Positions 18,713-28,122 are shown, counted from the first letter of the stretch. The stretch is 64,000 nt of DNA from SG8-41 sp036555615 (GCA_036555615.1 DATBKZ010000101.1:90414-154413), one strand, 5' to 3'. The notes: generated from the letters alone by a model not told the origin. Numbers and translations are program-made.

Positions 18713-19693
18713 ATGCGGCCCAGGATCTACATTACCCAGCCGGTGGCAGAGAGCGCCATTCAGCGGCTGCGCGCGGTCGCCGATGTCGAGCTAAATCCCG
18801 ATTCGCTCCACATCGCGACCAAGGACGAGCTGCTCAAGAAGGTCCCGCAACTCGATATCCTGTTCTGCCTGCTCCACGACCGGGTGGACCGCAACGTGAT
18901 CGCCGCCGCCACGCGCCTGCGCGCGATCGCCTCCATGAAAATTACGCCTTCCGACATCGATGTCGCGGAGGCCACGGCACGGCGCATTCCGGTCACCGTG
19001 ATCGCACCGATCGTGACCGAGGCGACGGCCGACATCCACTTCGCGCTGCTGCTCGCGGTTGCCCGGCGGGTCGTCGAGGGGGACCGCCTCGTGCGGGCCG
19101 GGGTCTTCCCCGGGGCGCAGTCGGCGCACCTCCTGGGCGCCTGGGTGCACGGCAAGACCATCGGATTGATCGGTGGCGGTGGTCGCATCGGCAAAGCGGT
19201 CGCCAAGCGCGCCCAAGGCTTCTCGATGCGCACGATCTACTGGACGCCGCGCCGTAAGCCCGAAAGCGAGGAACGTGCGGCCGGCCTCAGCTATGTTCCG
19301 TACGACCAGCTGCTCTCCGAATCCGACTTCGTCTCGGTGCACGCGCCGCTCACGCCCGAGACCCGCCACCTGGTGGGAGAGCGCGAGCTGCGGCTGATGA
19401 AACCGACCGCCTTTCTCGTCAATACCGCGCGCGGCCCCATCCTCGATGAGAAAGCGTTGGTGCGCGCCCTCGCCGCGAAGCGCATTGCCGGGGCGGGTCT
19501 CGACGTCTACGAGAACGAGCCCCGGGTCGAGCCCGCGCTGCTCAGCATGCAGAATGTCGTACTCACGCCGCACCTGGGAAGCGCGGTCAAGGAGTTGAGG
19601 GAATCCATGGCCAACGTCGTGGTAGACAACATCCTGGCGGTGCTGGAAGGCAAGCGGCCGCCCAATTGCTGGAACCCGGAGATTTATGGCTAA
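18713..19693 (+). CDS. D-2-hydroxyacid dehydrogenase (copy 1)
   Basis: A 326-residue NAD-dependent D-isomer-specific 2-hydroxyacid dehydrogenase. The cofactor motif is GLIGGGGRIGKAVAKRA (GxGxxG type), followed by the conserved DFVSVHAPLTPETRHL. The catalytic triad is Arg in NTARGPILDEKAL, Glu in YENEP and His in TPHLGSA. It starts four bases after the AhpD-like stop and overlaps the next dehydrogenase gene by eight bases, so translation is coupled. Substrates in this family range from glyoxylate/hydroxypyruvate to phosphoglycerate and D-lactate; not resolved here. Confidence 0.9.
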   Translation: MRPRIYITQPVAESAIQRLRAVADVELNPDSLHIATKDELLKKVPQLDILFCLLHDRVDRNVIAAATRLRAIASMKITPSDIDVAEATARRIPVTVIAPIVTEATADIHFALLLAVARRVVEGDRLVRAGVFPGAQSAHLLGAWVHGKTIGLIGGGGRIGKAVAKRAQGFSMRTIYWTPRRKPESEERAAGLSYVPYDQLLSESDFVSVHAPLTPETRHLVGERELRLMKPTAFLVNTARGPILDEKALVRALAAKRIAGAGLDVYENEPRVEPALLSMQNVVLTPHLGSAVKELRESMANVVVDNILAVLEGKRPPNCWNPEIYG

Positions 19694-20672
19694 AGCGAAA
19701 GTGGTGCTCACCGACTACGTTTGGGAATCGCTGGACGTCGAGAAGAAGATCCTCGCTGGGCTTGCCGAACTGGTGCCCATGCAGACGAAGAAGCCGGACG
19801 AGTTTCTGGCCCAGGCGGCGGATTGCGACGCCCTCCTCAACACGTACGCCGGCCCGATCACCGCCGACGCGATGGCGAAGATGCCGAAATGCAAGATCAT
19901 CGCGCGCTACGGCATCGGCGTGGACACGATAGACCTCGAGGCCGCAACGCGTGCGGGCATCATCGTCACCAACAACCCGACCTATTGCATCGAGGAAGTG
20001 GCCGAGCACACGATGGCGCTGCTCCTCGATTCCGCGCGCAAGATCGCCTTTTACGACCGGCTGGTGCGCTCCGGGACGTGGGCGGTACCGCCGGGCAAGC
20101 CGCTCTACCGGCTCGTGGGCCGCACGCTCGGCCTCGTCGGCTTCGGCAACATCGCCCGCCAGGTGGCGGTGCGCGCGGCCTCCTTCGGCATGCGGGTGCT
20201 CTACGCCGACCCTTACGTCAAGGAAGGGCAGTTCAGCGAGCCGGGGAAGAAGGTGGATCTGCCCGAGCTCTACAAGGAATCGGATTTCGTCTCCGTGCAC
20301 CCTCCCCTCACGCCCCAGACGCGCGGCATGATCAACGACGACGCATTTTCCAGGATGAAGGCCGGCGCGATCCTCATCAACTGCTCGCGCGGTCCCGTCG
20401 TGGACACCGCTGCGCTGGTGCGGGCGCTCGATGCGAAGAGGATCGCCGGCTGCGCGCTCGACACCACCGACCCCGAGCCTCTGCCCGATCCGCACCCCTT
20501 GCGCGGGCGGGAGAACGTGATCATCAATCCGCACGTCGCGTGGTACAGCGAGACCGCGATGGTGGGCCTACAGGCCGGCGCGCCGGGAGAGGTGCGCCGG
20601 GTGCTCACCGGTGAATGGCCGGTCAACGTCGTCAACAAGGCCGTGAAGGGCAAGAGCCGCGCCGGACTCTGA
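19686..20672 (+). CDS. D-2-hydroxyacid dehydrogenase, C-terminal-binding-protein-like (copy 2)
   Basis: A 328-residue NAD-dependent 2-hydroxyacid dehydrogenase with Rossmann motif GLVGFGNIARQVA and catalytic Arg in NCSRGPVVDTAAL, Glu in TTDPEPLP and His in INPHVAWYS. The RYGIGVDTIDLEAAT and NNPTYCIEEVAEHTMALLL segments place it near the CtBP-like branch. The start lies inside the previous gene (overlap 19686-19693). The two tandem dehydrogenases are only distantly similar, so they probably do not have the same substrate; this is inference. Confidence 0.9.
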   Translation: MAKAKVVLTDYVWESLDVEKKILAGLAELVPMQTKKPDEFLAQAADCDALLNTYAGPITADAMAKMPKCKIIARYGIGVDTIDLEAATRAGIIVTNNPTYCIEEVAEHTMALLLDSARKIAFYDRLVRSGTWAVPPGKPLYRLVGRTLGLVGFGNIARQVAVRAASFGMRVLYADPYVKEGQFSEPGKKVDLPELYKESDFVSVHPPLTPQTRGMINDDAFSRMKAGAILINCSRGPVVDTAALVRALDAKRIAGCALDTTDPEPLPDPHPLRGRENVIINPHVAWYSETAMVGLQAGAPGEVRRVLTGEWPVNVVNKAVKGKSRAGL

Positions 20673-20677
20673 CACCC

Positions 20678-21649
20678 ATGATCAACGCGGCAATCATCGG
20701 ACTGGGCTGGTGGGGCAAGAACATCGTCCAGTGCGTGCAGGGCAAGAGCACGAAGCTGCGTTTCGTGCACGGGGTGAGCAAGGAGATTGATGCCGCCCTC
20801 CCCCTCGCGGAGGCCAACGGCTTCACGCTGAGCGATGACCTCGAGAAAGCGCTCGCCGACAAGCGGGTGGAGGCCGTGGTGTTGGCGACCCCCCACTCGC
20901 TGCACGCCGATCAGATCGTGCGCGTCGCGCAGGCAGGAAAGCCGGTGTTCTGCGAGAAGCCGCTATGCCTGAAGCGGGCTGACGCCGAGCGCGCCGTCAC
21001 CGCCGTAGAGAAGGCGGGAGTCCCGATCGGCGTCGGCCAGAACAAGCGTTTCTGGCCGTCCATGGTCGAGTTGCGCCGCGTTCTGGCGAGTGGCTCCCTG
21101 GGTCGGGTCATGCACATCGAAGGGCACTACAGCAACGAGAATTCGGGCATGCACTTCTCCGCCTGGCGGGCGCTTCCCACGGAATCCCCGGGCGGCGGCA
21201 TGACCGGCACCGGCATGCACCTGCTTGACGCGTTCGTCGGGATCGGCGGATCGGTGGCGGAAGTCACTGCCCGCGTCATCACGCATCGGGCTGGGCCCGA
21301 TCCTCGCGACGCCGCTTCCGTCATGTTCCGCTTTGCCAGCGGCTTATCCGGCTATTTCGGGCTGGTGCGCGCGTCGCCCATATACTGGCGAGTGCACGTC
21401 TTCGGCGACGAGGGGTCCGTCGAATCCCTGGGCGAGACGGAAATCGTGGTGCGCTCCCGGGGCGGAAAGACGGACCGGCGCGAGTTTCCAAGGGTGGATT
21501 CCATCCTCGCCGAAATGGATGCCTTCGCGGACGCGGTGGGCGGCCGGGCGCCTTACCCGATCACGCCGGCGGAGATGGTGAACACCATCGCCGCATTCGA
21601 GGCGATCATCCAGTCGATGGAGACCGGCGGGCCGGTTACCATTAGTTGA
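20678..21649 (+). CDS. Gfo/Idh/MocA-family oxidoreductase (copy 3)
   Basis: A 323-residue oxidoreductase starting at ATG 20678, five bases after the preceding stop, with Rossmann motif AIIGLGWWGKNIVQ, EKP motif in VFCEKPLCLKRADAE, and GVGQNKRFWPS. It is the last gene of the plus-strand run. The longer open frame (from 20615) only adds residues overlapping the dehydrogenase gene. Together with the first two copies it gives the operon three family members, which suggests a multi-step route for a cyclitol, sugar acid or similar polyol; that is inference. Confidence 0.9.
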   Translation: MINAAIIGLGWWGKNIVQCVQGKSTKLRFVHGVSKEIDAALPLAEANGFTLSDDLEKALADKRVEAVVLATPHSLHADQIVRVAQAGKPVFCEKPLCLKRADAERAVTAVEKAGVPIGVGQNKRFWPSMVELRRVLASGSLGRVMHIEGHYSNENSGMHFSAWRALPTESPGGGMTGTGMHLLDAFVGIGGSVAEVTARVITHRAGPDPRDAASVMFRFASGLSGYFGLVRASPIYWRVHVFGDEGSVESLGETEIVVRSRGGKTDRREFPRVDSILAEMDAFADAVGGRAPYPITPAEMVNTIAAFEAIIQSMETGGPVTIS

Positions 21650-21654
21650 AATCG

Positions 21655-21681
21655 AAAAAAAGGCGAACCCGAGAGTCCGCC
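21655..21681 (-). terminator. Rho-independent terminator of pckG
   Basis: On the minus strand GGCGGACT (21681-21674) pairs with GGTTCGCC (21669-21662) around CTCG, with two wobble pairs, followed by a run of seven T. It lies 25 bases after the pckG stop and may also slow transcripts arriving from the plus-strand operon. Confidence 0.85.
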
Positions 21682-21705
21682 TTCTGTCCGTTCAGTTACT
21701 ACCGT

Positions 21706-23550
21706 TCAGAGCGCCCGCTCAAGCTCCTCGCGCAGGGCGTAGAGCTCCTGGGGCATCCGCGCTTTGAGCTTGTCGAAGAGCTCGGCGTGGTCCTTCACCT
21801 CCTTGCGCCAGACCTGCGGGTCGACTCGCGTTAGCTCTTCGAAGCGCTCCCGCGTGAAGCTTTCGAGACCCACCCATTCGAGGTCCTCGTAGCGCGGCTG
21901 GAGCCCCAGCGGGGTCCTGACCGCATCCACCTTGCCCTCCAGCCGGTCGACGATCCACTTCAGCACCCGCATGTTCTCGCCGAAGCCGGGCCAGATGAAC
22001 TCGCCGGCCGCATTCTGCCGGAACCAGTTGACGCCGAAGATGCGCGGCGGGTGCTTGAGGCCCTTCCCCATCTTCAGCCAATGCTTGAAATAGTCGCCGT
22101 AGTGGTAACCGCAGAACGGCAGCATCGCGAAGGGGTCGCGGCGCACCACGCCGACCTGGCCGACGATCGCCGCGGTCGTTTCAGACGCCATGGTCGAGGC
22201 CATGTAAACCCCGTGCGTCCAGTCGAAGGATTCCGTCACCAGCGGCACCGCGGTTGCGCGCCGGCCGCCAAACAGAAACACGCTGATCGGCACGCCTTCC
22301 GGGTTTTCCCAATCCGGATCTACCGACGGAATCTGGCTGCAGCTCATGGTAAAGCGCGCGTTAGGATGGGCCGCTTTGCGCTTGCTCTGCGGCGTCCACG
22401 GCTTGCCCTGCCAGTCGATCAACTCCTGCGGCGGCTCCTTCGTGAGGCCTTCCCACCACACGTCGCCGTCGGGCGCCAGCGCGACATTGGTGAAAATCGT
22501 ATTGCGCTTGACCGCTTCCAGGCAGTTCGGATTGGTGAACTGGGAAGTTCCCGGCGCGACGCCGAACGCGCCGGCTTCGGGATTGATCGCGTAGAGCCGC
22601 CCGTCCTTGCCGGGCTTGATCCAGGCGATATCCTCGCCGATGGTCGTGATCTTCCAGCCCTTCTCGCGGAACGCCTTGGGCGGCACCAGCATCGCGAGGT
22701 TGGTCTTGCCGCACGCGCTCGGGAACGCCGCTGCCAGGTAATACTTCTTCTTCGAGGGCGTCTCGATCCCGAGGATCAGCATATGCTCCGCGAGCCAGCC
22801 CTGCTCGCGCGCCATGATCGAGGCGATGCGCAGCGCGAGGCATTTCTTGCCGAGAAGCGCATTGCCGCCGTAGCCGCTGCCGAAGGACCAGATCTCCTTG
22901 GTCTCGGGGTAGTGAACGATGTACTTGTGCTGCTTGTTGCTCGGCCAGACGACGTCCTTCTCTCCCGGCGCGAGCGGCGCACCCACCGAATGCACGCACG
23001 GCACGAAATAGCCGTCGGTGCCCATGATGTCGAGCACCTTGCGGCCGATGCGCGTCATCAGTTTCATGTTCGCGACCACGTAGGGCGAGTCGGTGAGCTC
23101 GACCCCGATGTGGGCGATGTGCGAGCCGAGCGGCCCCATGCTGTAGGGGATCACGTACATCGTGCGCCCGCGCATGCAGCCGTCGAAGAGCTTGCCCAGG
23201 GTTGCCCGCATCTCGTCGGGCGCCACCCAGTTGTTGTTGGGGCCGGCGTCCTCCCGGCTGCGGCTGCACACGAACGTGCGCTCTTCCATGCGCGCGACAT
23301 CGTCCGGGTCGGAGCGCGCGAGAAAGCAGCCGGGGCGCTTCGCGGCGTTTAACTTGATCAGCATGCCGCTCGCGACCATCTCGGCGCACAGCCGGTCATA
23401 TTCCTCCTGGGAGCCGTCGCACCAGTAGATGTGATCGGGCCGGGTGAGCCGCGCAATCTCCTCGACCCAGTTCTTCAGCTTCGCGTGCTTCACGTAGGCG
23501 GGCGCTGCCGGGGTCTTTGCGAGATGAGCCGCCGTGGCGGGTTGATTCAT
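21706..23550 (-). CDS. pckG: Phosphoenolpyruvate carboxykinase (GTP)
   Basis: A 614-residue GTP-dependent PEP carboxykinase that converts oxaloacetate and GTP to PEP, CO2 and GDP at the start of gluconeogenesis. The kinase P-loop is FPSACGKTNLAML, with the hyper-reactive Cys typical of GTP-type enzymes. The metal-binding region GEDIAWIKP, the substrate region YGGNALLGKKCLALRIA and the guanine-site segment NWFRQNAAGEFIWPGFGENMR are all present. Length is typical. A GAGGAG ribosome site precedes ATG 23550. A single-gene unit with its own terminator. Confidence 0.97.
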   Translation of the reverse strand: MNQPATAAHLAKTPAAPAYVKHAKLKNWVEEIARLTRPDHIYWCDGSQEEYDRLCAEMVASGMLIKLNAAKRPGCFLARSDPDDVARMEERTFVCSRSREDAGPNNNWVAPDEMRATLGKLFDGCMRGRTMYVIPYSMGPLGSHIAHIGVELTDSPYVVANMKLMTRIGRKVLDIMGTDGYFVPCVHSVGAPLAPGEKDVVWPSNKQHKYIVHYPETKEIWSFGSGYGGNALLGKKCLALRIASIMAREQGWLAEHMLILGIETPSKKKYYLAAAFPSACGKTNLAMLVPPKAFREKGWKITTIGEDIAWIKPGKDGRLYAINPEAGAFGVAPGTSQFTNPNCLEAVKRNTIFTNVALAPDGDVWWEGLTKEPPQELIDWQGKPWTPQSKRKAAHPNARFTMSCSQIPSVDPDWENPEGVPISVFLFGGRRATAVPLVTESFDWTHGVYMASTMASETTAAIVGQVGVVRRDPFAMLPFCGYHYGDYFKHWLKMGKGLKHPPRIFGVNWFRQNAAGEFIWPGFGENMRVLKWIVDRLEGKVDAVRTPLGLQPRYEDLEWVGLESFTRERFEELTRVDPQVWRKEVKDHAELFDKLKARMPQELYALREELERAL

Positions 23551-23582
23551 ACGCTCCTCTTCAAAACAGGGAATTGTCTTTT

Positions 23583-23622
23583 AAAAACAAAGGCAAAGCG
23601 ACCATCCCCTGGTCGCCTTGCC
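23583..23622 (-). terminator. Rho-independent terminator downstream of MFS transporter
   Basis: GGCAAAGCGACCA (23592-23604) pairs with TGGTCGCCTTGCC (23610-23622) apart from one A-C mismatch, loop TCCCC. On the minus strand the stem is followed by TTTGTTTTT, giving termination for the MFS gene ending at 23673. Confidence 0.85.
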
Positions 23623-23672
23623 GGGTTCGCGCATTTTACACCAAAACGCTAGGCGTCGGCCTGCGCGGGAAT

Positions 23673-24857
23673 TCACGCCGCAGGCGTGGGATGCCCGCGT
23701 CGCCAGCTGAGCCAGATGATGCCTGCCCCCGCTGCCACCAGCACCGGGATCGCCAGGGCGTTCATGGTCTGCCAGCCCTGGAACGTGAACAGCGCGCCGG
23801 AGGAGAGAGAGCTCACGACGAGCGTGATGAAGATCGCCGCGTCGTTCACGCCCTGCACTTTCGCCCTCTCGGTAGGCGTGTGGCTCTCCGTGAGCAGCGC
23901 CGTCGCGCCGATGAACATGAAATTCCAGCCCACTCCCAGCAGGAACAGCGCAAGCCAGAAATGCAGGACGTCCACGCCGGAAAGCGCGATGCCGACACAC
24001 GCGATATTGAGCGCAATACCCGTCAGCATGACCTTCGCCAACCCCACGCGATGAATGATGGAGCCGGTAATGAACGAGGGGGCGAACATCCCCACGACAT
24101 GCCACTGGATGACGAATGCGGCCTCGCTGAACGGGTGCTCGCACGCTGCCATGGCAAGCGGGGTCGTCGTCATCAGCAGGTTCATCACGCCGTAGGCGAC
24201 CGTCGCGCAGAGGACCGCGACGAGAAACGACGGCTGCCGCGCGATTGCGGCCAGCGGCCGGCCGGCGCCCTTGCGCTCGACTTCCGTTAGCCCTGGGAGC
24301 CGCAGCCAGCGCAGCACCAGGATGGAAAGCAGCGCGAACCCGACCAGCGAAAAATAGGGTCCCGCATAGGCATGGCCGGCCACCAGGTCCTTGGTGAGCT
24401 TGCTCGTTTCCGGTCCGACGAAACCGCCGACGATGCCGCCGGCGAGCACCAGGGAGATCGCGGTGCTCCTGAAGTCGGCGGACGCCGAATCGGCCGCGGC
24501 AAAGCGGAAGTACTGCCCGGCTGCGAAATACGCGCCGAGCACCAGCACCCCGAAGCACAGCAGCCAGAAGCTCTCGACGTAGACCGCAACCGCGCAGATC
24601 AGCGAGCCCACGATCGCGAACACGGCTCCCAGCGTGAAGCCCGCGCGGCGTCCGTATCGCTTCATCAGGAACGAAAACGGGATCGTCGTCAGCGCCGAGC
24701 CGACGAAGTACATCGTCACGGGCAATGTCGCCAGGATCTTGTCCGGCGCGAGCGCGTAACCAACGAGCGCGTTGACCGTGACCAGCACCGTATTGTTGAT
24801 CAACAGCAAGCCCTGGCAGATTGCCAAGACCGCGACATTGGTTCGGGAGTTGTCCAT
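23673..24857 (-). CDS. MFS transporter
   Basis: A 394-residue inner-membrane protein with about 12 hydrophobic helices. The MFS loop 2-3 motif appears as SFLMKRYGRRAGFTLG, and there is a Gly-rich helix (AGGIVGGFVGPE). The second half has IIHRVGLAKVMLTGIALN and the acidic/basic motif LLTESHTPTERAKVQGVND, typical of drug/metabolite exporter-like MFS proteins. ATG 24857 is preferred over an upstream TTG at 24890. Substrate unknown. Confidence 0.85.
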   Translation of the reverse strand: MDNSRTNVAVLAICQGLLLINNTVLVTVNALVGYALAPDKILATLPVTMYFVGSALTTIPFSFLMKRYGRRAGFTLGAVFAIVGSLICAVAVYVESFWLLCFGVLVLGAYFAAGQYFRFAAADSASADFRSTAISLVLAGGIVGGFVGPETSKLTKDLVAGHAYAGPYFSLVGFALLSILVLRWLRLPGLTEVERKGAGRPLAAIARQPSFLVAVLCATVAYGVMNLLMTTTPLAMAACEHPFSEAAFVIQWHVVGMFAPSFITGSIIHRVGLAKVMLTGIALNIACVGIALSGVDVLHFWLALFLLGVGWNFMFIGATALLTESHTPTERAKVQGVNDAAIFITLVVSSLSSGALFTFQGWQTMNALAIPVLVAAGAGIIWLSWRRGHPTPAA

Positions 24858-24932
24858 GCAATTACGGCCGCCGTCGAGCGGCGGCCGCAAGGCTCACGCC
24901 CGCGAAGTCAGGAAAAGGGAGACGGCGCGAAT

Positions 24933-25634
24933 TCAGCGCTGCTGGAACTGCACTTTGCCGAACATGATTTCCCACGACTTGTCGGTGTGCGGCGCCTGGT
25001 TCGCGGCCTGCGCCTCGGCAAGCACCTGCAGCCCGCGCTTGACGGCAGGTCGCGCGCCGATCTCGTCGAACCAGCGCTTCACATGGGGATAGTCGTTGAA
25101 GTCGATCCCCCGGCGCTCGGGGTTGCGCATCCAGGGGAAGATCGCGATGTCGGCGATCGTGTATTCATCTCCCGCGACATAGGCCGCTTCGCCGAGCCTC
25201 TGGTCGAGGATCCGCATCAGGCGATTCGACTCCTTCGTGTAGCGGTCGATGGCATACTGAAGCTTCTCCCTGGAATAGCTGCGGAAATGATGGGCCTGCC
25301 CGAACATGGGCCCGACCCCGCCTATTTGCCACATGAGCCATTGCACGCAAGTCCAGCGTGCATGCAGATCAGCGGGCAGAAGCTTTCCCGTCTTCGAGGC
25401 AAGGTACAGGAGAATCGCCCCGGATTCGAAGAGCGAGAGCGGCTTGCCGCCCGGCCCGTCGGTATCAACGATCGCCGGGATGCGGTTGTTGGGGCTGATC
25501 TTGAGAAACTCCGCCTTGAACTGGTCGCCGTCGCGGATGTTGATGCCGTGGACGCGGTACTTGAGCCCGGTCTCCTCCAGCATGATGTGCACCTTGTGGC
25601 CGTTCGGCGTGGGCCAGCTGTAGACGTCGATCAT
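24933..25634 (-). CDS. Glutathione S-transferase family protein, YfcG/YghU-like
   Basis: A 233-residue protein with an N-terminal thioredoxin-fold GST domain (SWPTPNGHKVHIMLEE, ISPNNRIPAIVD, SLFESGAILLYLASKTG) and a helical C-terminal domain (TIADIAIFPWMRN). The TPNGHK and ESGAILLYL phrases match the nu-class YfcG/YghU enzymes, which act as glutathione-dependent disulfide or peroxide reductases. ATG 25634 has GGGAG upstream. The neighbouring genes are MFS transporters on either side. Confidence 0.9.
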   Translation of the reverse strand: MIDVYSWPTPNGHKVHIMLEETGLKYRVHGINIRDGDQFKAEFLKISPNNRIPAIVDTDGPGGKPLSLFESGAILLYLASKTGKLLPADLHARWTCVQWLMWQIGGVGPMFGQAHHFRSYSREKLQYAIDRYTKESNRLMRILDQRLGEAAYVAGDEYTIADIAIFPWMRNPERRGIDFNDYPHVKRWFDEIGARPAVKRGLQVLAEAQAANQAPHTDKSWEIMFGKVQFQQR

Positions 25635-25735
25635 GAGAGCTCCCTCGAGAAACCCGCATCGTATCAACTCCGGGGCGAGCACGTAAACCGGCGCGCCGCG
25701 CGGGGCCCGATATTCCTGTTAGGCTTCGCACGGCC

Positions 25736-27007
25736 ATGCCGCGATCCGCGTTTCGAAACTGGTGGCTTCCGCCCGGCACCTCACCCGATGCCGCCCTGAT
25801 CCTCGCGGCGCGCGGGGTCCGCGCTTTCACGGACGGCTACGTCGCCCTGCTCTTGCCTTATTACCTCACGCTGCTGGGGTACAGCGCGTTCCAGGTCGGA
25901 CTGATCGCCACGGCGACCCTGCTCGGATCGGGACTGCTCACCCTGCTCGCCGGGCTTTTCGCCTACCGGTTCCGCATACACGCCATGCTGACAGCCGCGT
26001 GCCTGCTCATGCTCGGCACGGGATTCGGATTCGCGGCGATCACGGATTTTTGGCCGTTGCTGCTGATCGCGGTGGTGGGGACGCTCAATCCTTCCAGCGG
26101 CGACGTCAGCGTGTTCTTGCCGCTCGAGCAGTCGCTTCTCTCGCACGCGGCGCGCAGCGAGCAGCGCACCGCGCTCTTCGCGCGCTACAGCCTGGTGGGA
26201 AACCTCGTCGGAGCCCTGGGCGCGCTCGCCGCCGCCATTCCGGGGGTGATCGCGCAATGGCACCTCCTCGACCTCAAGGCGGCAACGCAGGCGATGTTCG
26301 TACTCTATGGCCTGTCCGGCCTGATCGCGCTCGCGCTCTATCGCCGGCTGGCCGCCGCCGGCGCGCGCGGCGATGAAGTCCGCGCGGTGCCCCTGGGGCC
26401 GTCCAAGGGCATCGTCATCCGGCTCGCGGCGCTCTTCAGCGTCGACGCGTTCGCCGGCGGTTTCGCTGTGCAGTCGCTGCTCGCGCTGTGGCTTTTCCTC
26501 AGGTTCGACCTGTCGGTGGAGGTCGCGGGCACGATTTTCTTCTGGACCGGGATCCTGGCGGCCGCGTCCTTTCTTGCGGCTCCGGCGGTTGCCCGGCGCA
26601 TCGGGCTCATCAATACCATGGTGTTCACGCATTTGCCGGCGAACCTCTTCTGCATCCTCGCCGCCCTGATGCCGACGCTGCCGCTTGCCGTGCTGTTCCT
26701 GCTCCTGCGCGCCGCGCTGTCGTCGATGGATGTGCCGGCGCGCTCGTCCTACGTGATGGCAGTTGTCTCGCCCGCAGAGCGGCCCGCTGCCGCGAGCATC
26801 ACCGCCGTGCCGCGGAGCCTCGCGGCCGCAGTGAGTCCCGCGTTTGCGGGATACCTCCTGACGCTCACCAGCTTCGGCTGGCCGCTGGTGGTGTGCGGTG
26901 CGTTGAAGATCGTCTACGACCTCACGCTGCTAGGCATGTTCGGGAAAGTAAAGCCGCCGGAGGAGCAGGACAAGGCAGGCGTCGGAAGACAAGAGGCAGA
27001 CCTGTAG
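25736..27007 (+). CDS. MFS transporter
   Basis: A 423-residue protein with 12 predicted membrane helices. ILAARGVRAFTDGYVALLLPYYLTLL and the helix-2/3 loop region LLAGLFAYRFRIHAML occur in the first half. VPARSSYVMAVVSPAERPAAASI, a motif of the MFS group containing multidrug-like transporters, is in the second half. The C-terminal ~20 residues are polar and poorly conserved. It converges on the following Bug gene with only one base between the stops. Substrate unknown. Confidence 0.85.
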   Translation: MPRSAFRNWWLPPGTSPDAALILAARGVRAFTDGYVALLLPYYLTLLGYSAFQVGLIATATLLGSGLLTLLAGLFAYRFRIHAMLTAACLLMLGTGFGFAAITDFWPLLLIAVVGTLNPSSGDVSVFLPLEQSLLSHAARSEQRTALFARYSLVGNLVGALGALAAAIPGVIAQWHLLDLKAATQAMFVLYGLSGLIALALYRRLAAAGARGDEVRAVPLGPSKGIVIRLAALFSVDAFAGGFAVQSLLALWLFLRFDLSVEVAGTIFFWTGILAAASFLAAPAVARRIGLINTMVFTHLPANLFCILAALMPTLPLAVLFLLLRAALSSMDVPARSSYVMAVVSPAERPAAASITAVPRSLAAAVSPAFAGYLLTLTSFGWPLVVCGALKIVYDLTLLGMFGKVKPPEEQDKAGVGRQEADL

Positions 27008-27008
27008 G

Positions 27009-28091
27009 TCATCCTTCCTCCTTCTGCCTTCCGCCTCCCCTGTTCGCCGGCAGGCGGCTCGCCCGCAGCACGGGCCCCCATTTCTCGCTTTCGGTATGGA
27101 TGCGGGTCGCAAACCGCTCGAGCGACATCGTCGCCGGCTGGAGTCCATGCGACCGCAGGACGGAGCGCGTCGCCGGGTCGGAAATCATCGCCTCGATGCG
27201 GGAGCGCAGCCAGGCCCCCGCAGGGGGCGGCGTGTGAACGCGGGTGAACATGCCGAACCAGCCCTCGATCTCGTAGTCGGGCAATCCCGATTCAGCAACC
27301 GTCGGCAGTGCCGGCAATTCCGCGAGCCGCTCCCGCGTCGACACGGCGATCGGCCGCAGTCGCTCGTTGGCAAGGTACGGCACGGCAAGCGGCAAGGCGG
27401 CGAACATCCACGCCACCTGCCTCGCGGCAAGCCCGTTCAGCGCGGCGATCCCGCCGTTGTAGGAAACGTGTACCACGTCGGCCGCGATCATCCGCCGGAA
27501 CAGCTCGCCTGCCAAGTGGCCGGTGCTGCCGTCACCCGAAGAGCCGAAATTGACTTCCCCTGGGCGCGGCTTGAGCCAGCTCACAAGCTCCTGCGGCGTG
27601 TCCACGGGCAGCGTTGAGTGCACCAGCAGCACGAATGGCATCGTGACGAGCGGCGCGATCAACTCGAAATCCCGCGCCGGCTCGTAGGACACACCGTGGA
27701 AATAGTGAGGATTGATCACGATCGTGGCATTGCTGCCGAGCAGCAGCGTATGCCCGTCCGCAGGCGCGCTCAGCACCGCCATTGCACCCCGCGTCGTGAT
27801 CGCCCCCGGATGCCGCTCGAGCACCACGGGCTGAGCCGTATCGGGCTGGATCGCGTGCGCAACGATGCGCGCGAGCGTGTCCGAAATCGGCGGCGGCGCG
27901 TTGCTCGCAATGAGCCGGAGGGTCCGCGACATCCGCTGCGTCCCGTGGATGTCGGGCGGACCGCTGATCGGATAGGGAACGACGATCCTGACCGGCTTGG
28001 AGGGATACGGCTCTGCCCGCGCCGGAAACACGCACAGATGTGCCACCAGCACACCTACCGCGCCAGGAATCAGACTGCGGTATCGAGTCAC
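27009..28091 (-). CDS. Bug-type substrate-binding protein with N-terminal insertion
   Basis: A 360-residue periplasmic receptor with signal peptide (ending near FPARA-EPYPSKPVRIVVPYP). Bug features include ISDTLARIVAHAIQ, APADGHTLLLGSNATIVINPHYF and GSSGDGSTGHLAGELFRRM. Between the first strand (VVPYPISGPPDIHG) and the canonical SDxLARxV helix there are about 25-30 extra residues that other Bug proteins in this window lack. The ligand loop is therefore unusual. No transporter membrane subunits are adjacent. Confidence 0.85.
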   Translation of the reverse strand: MTRYRSLIPGAVGVLVAHLCVFPARAEPYPSKPVRIVVPYPISGPPDIHGTQRMSRTLRLIASNAPPPISDTLARIVAHAIQPDTAQPVVLERHPGAITTRGAMAVLSAPADGHTLLLGSNATIVINPHYFHGVSYEPARDFELIAPLVTMPFVLLVHSTLPVDTPQELVSWLKPRPGEVNFGSSGDGSTGHLAGELFRRMIAADVVHVSYNGGIAALNGLAARQVAWMFAALPLAVPYLANERLRPIAVSTRERLAELPALPTVAESGLPDYEIEGWFGMFTRVHTPPPAGAWLRSRIEAMISDPATRSVLRSHGLQPATMSLERFATRIHTESEKWGPVLRASRLPANRGGGRQKEEG

Positions 28092-28122
28092 GGCTTGCGA
28101 CCTGCACTACTCGCTGCAGCTC

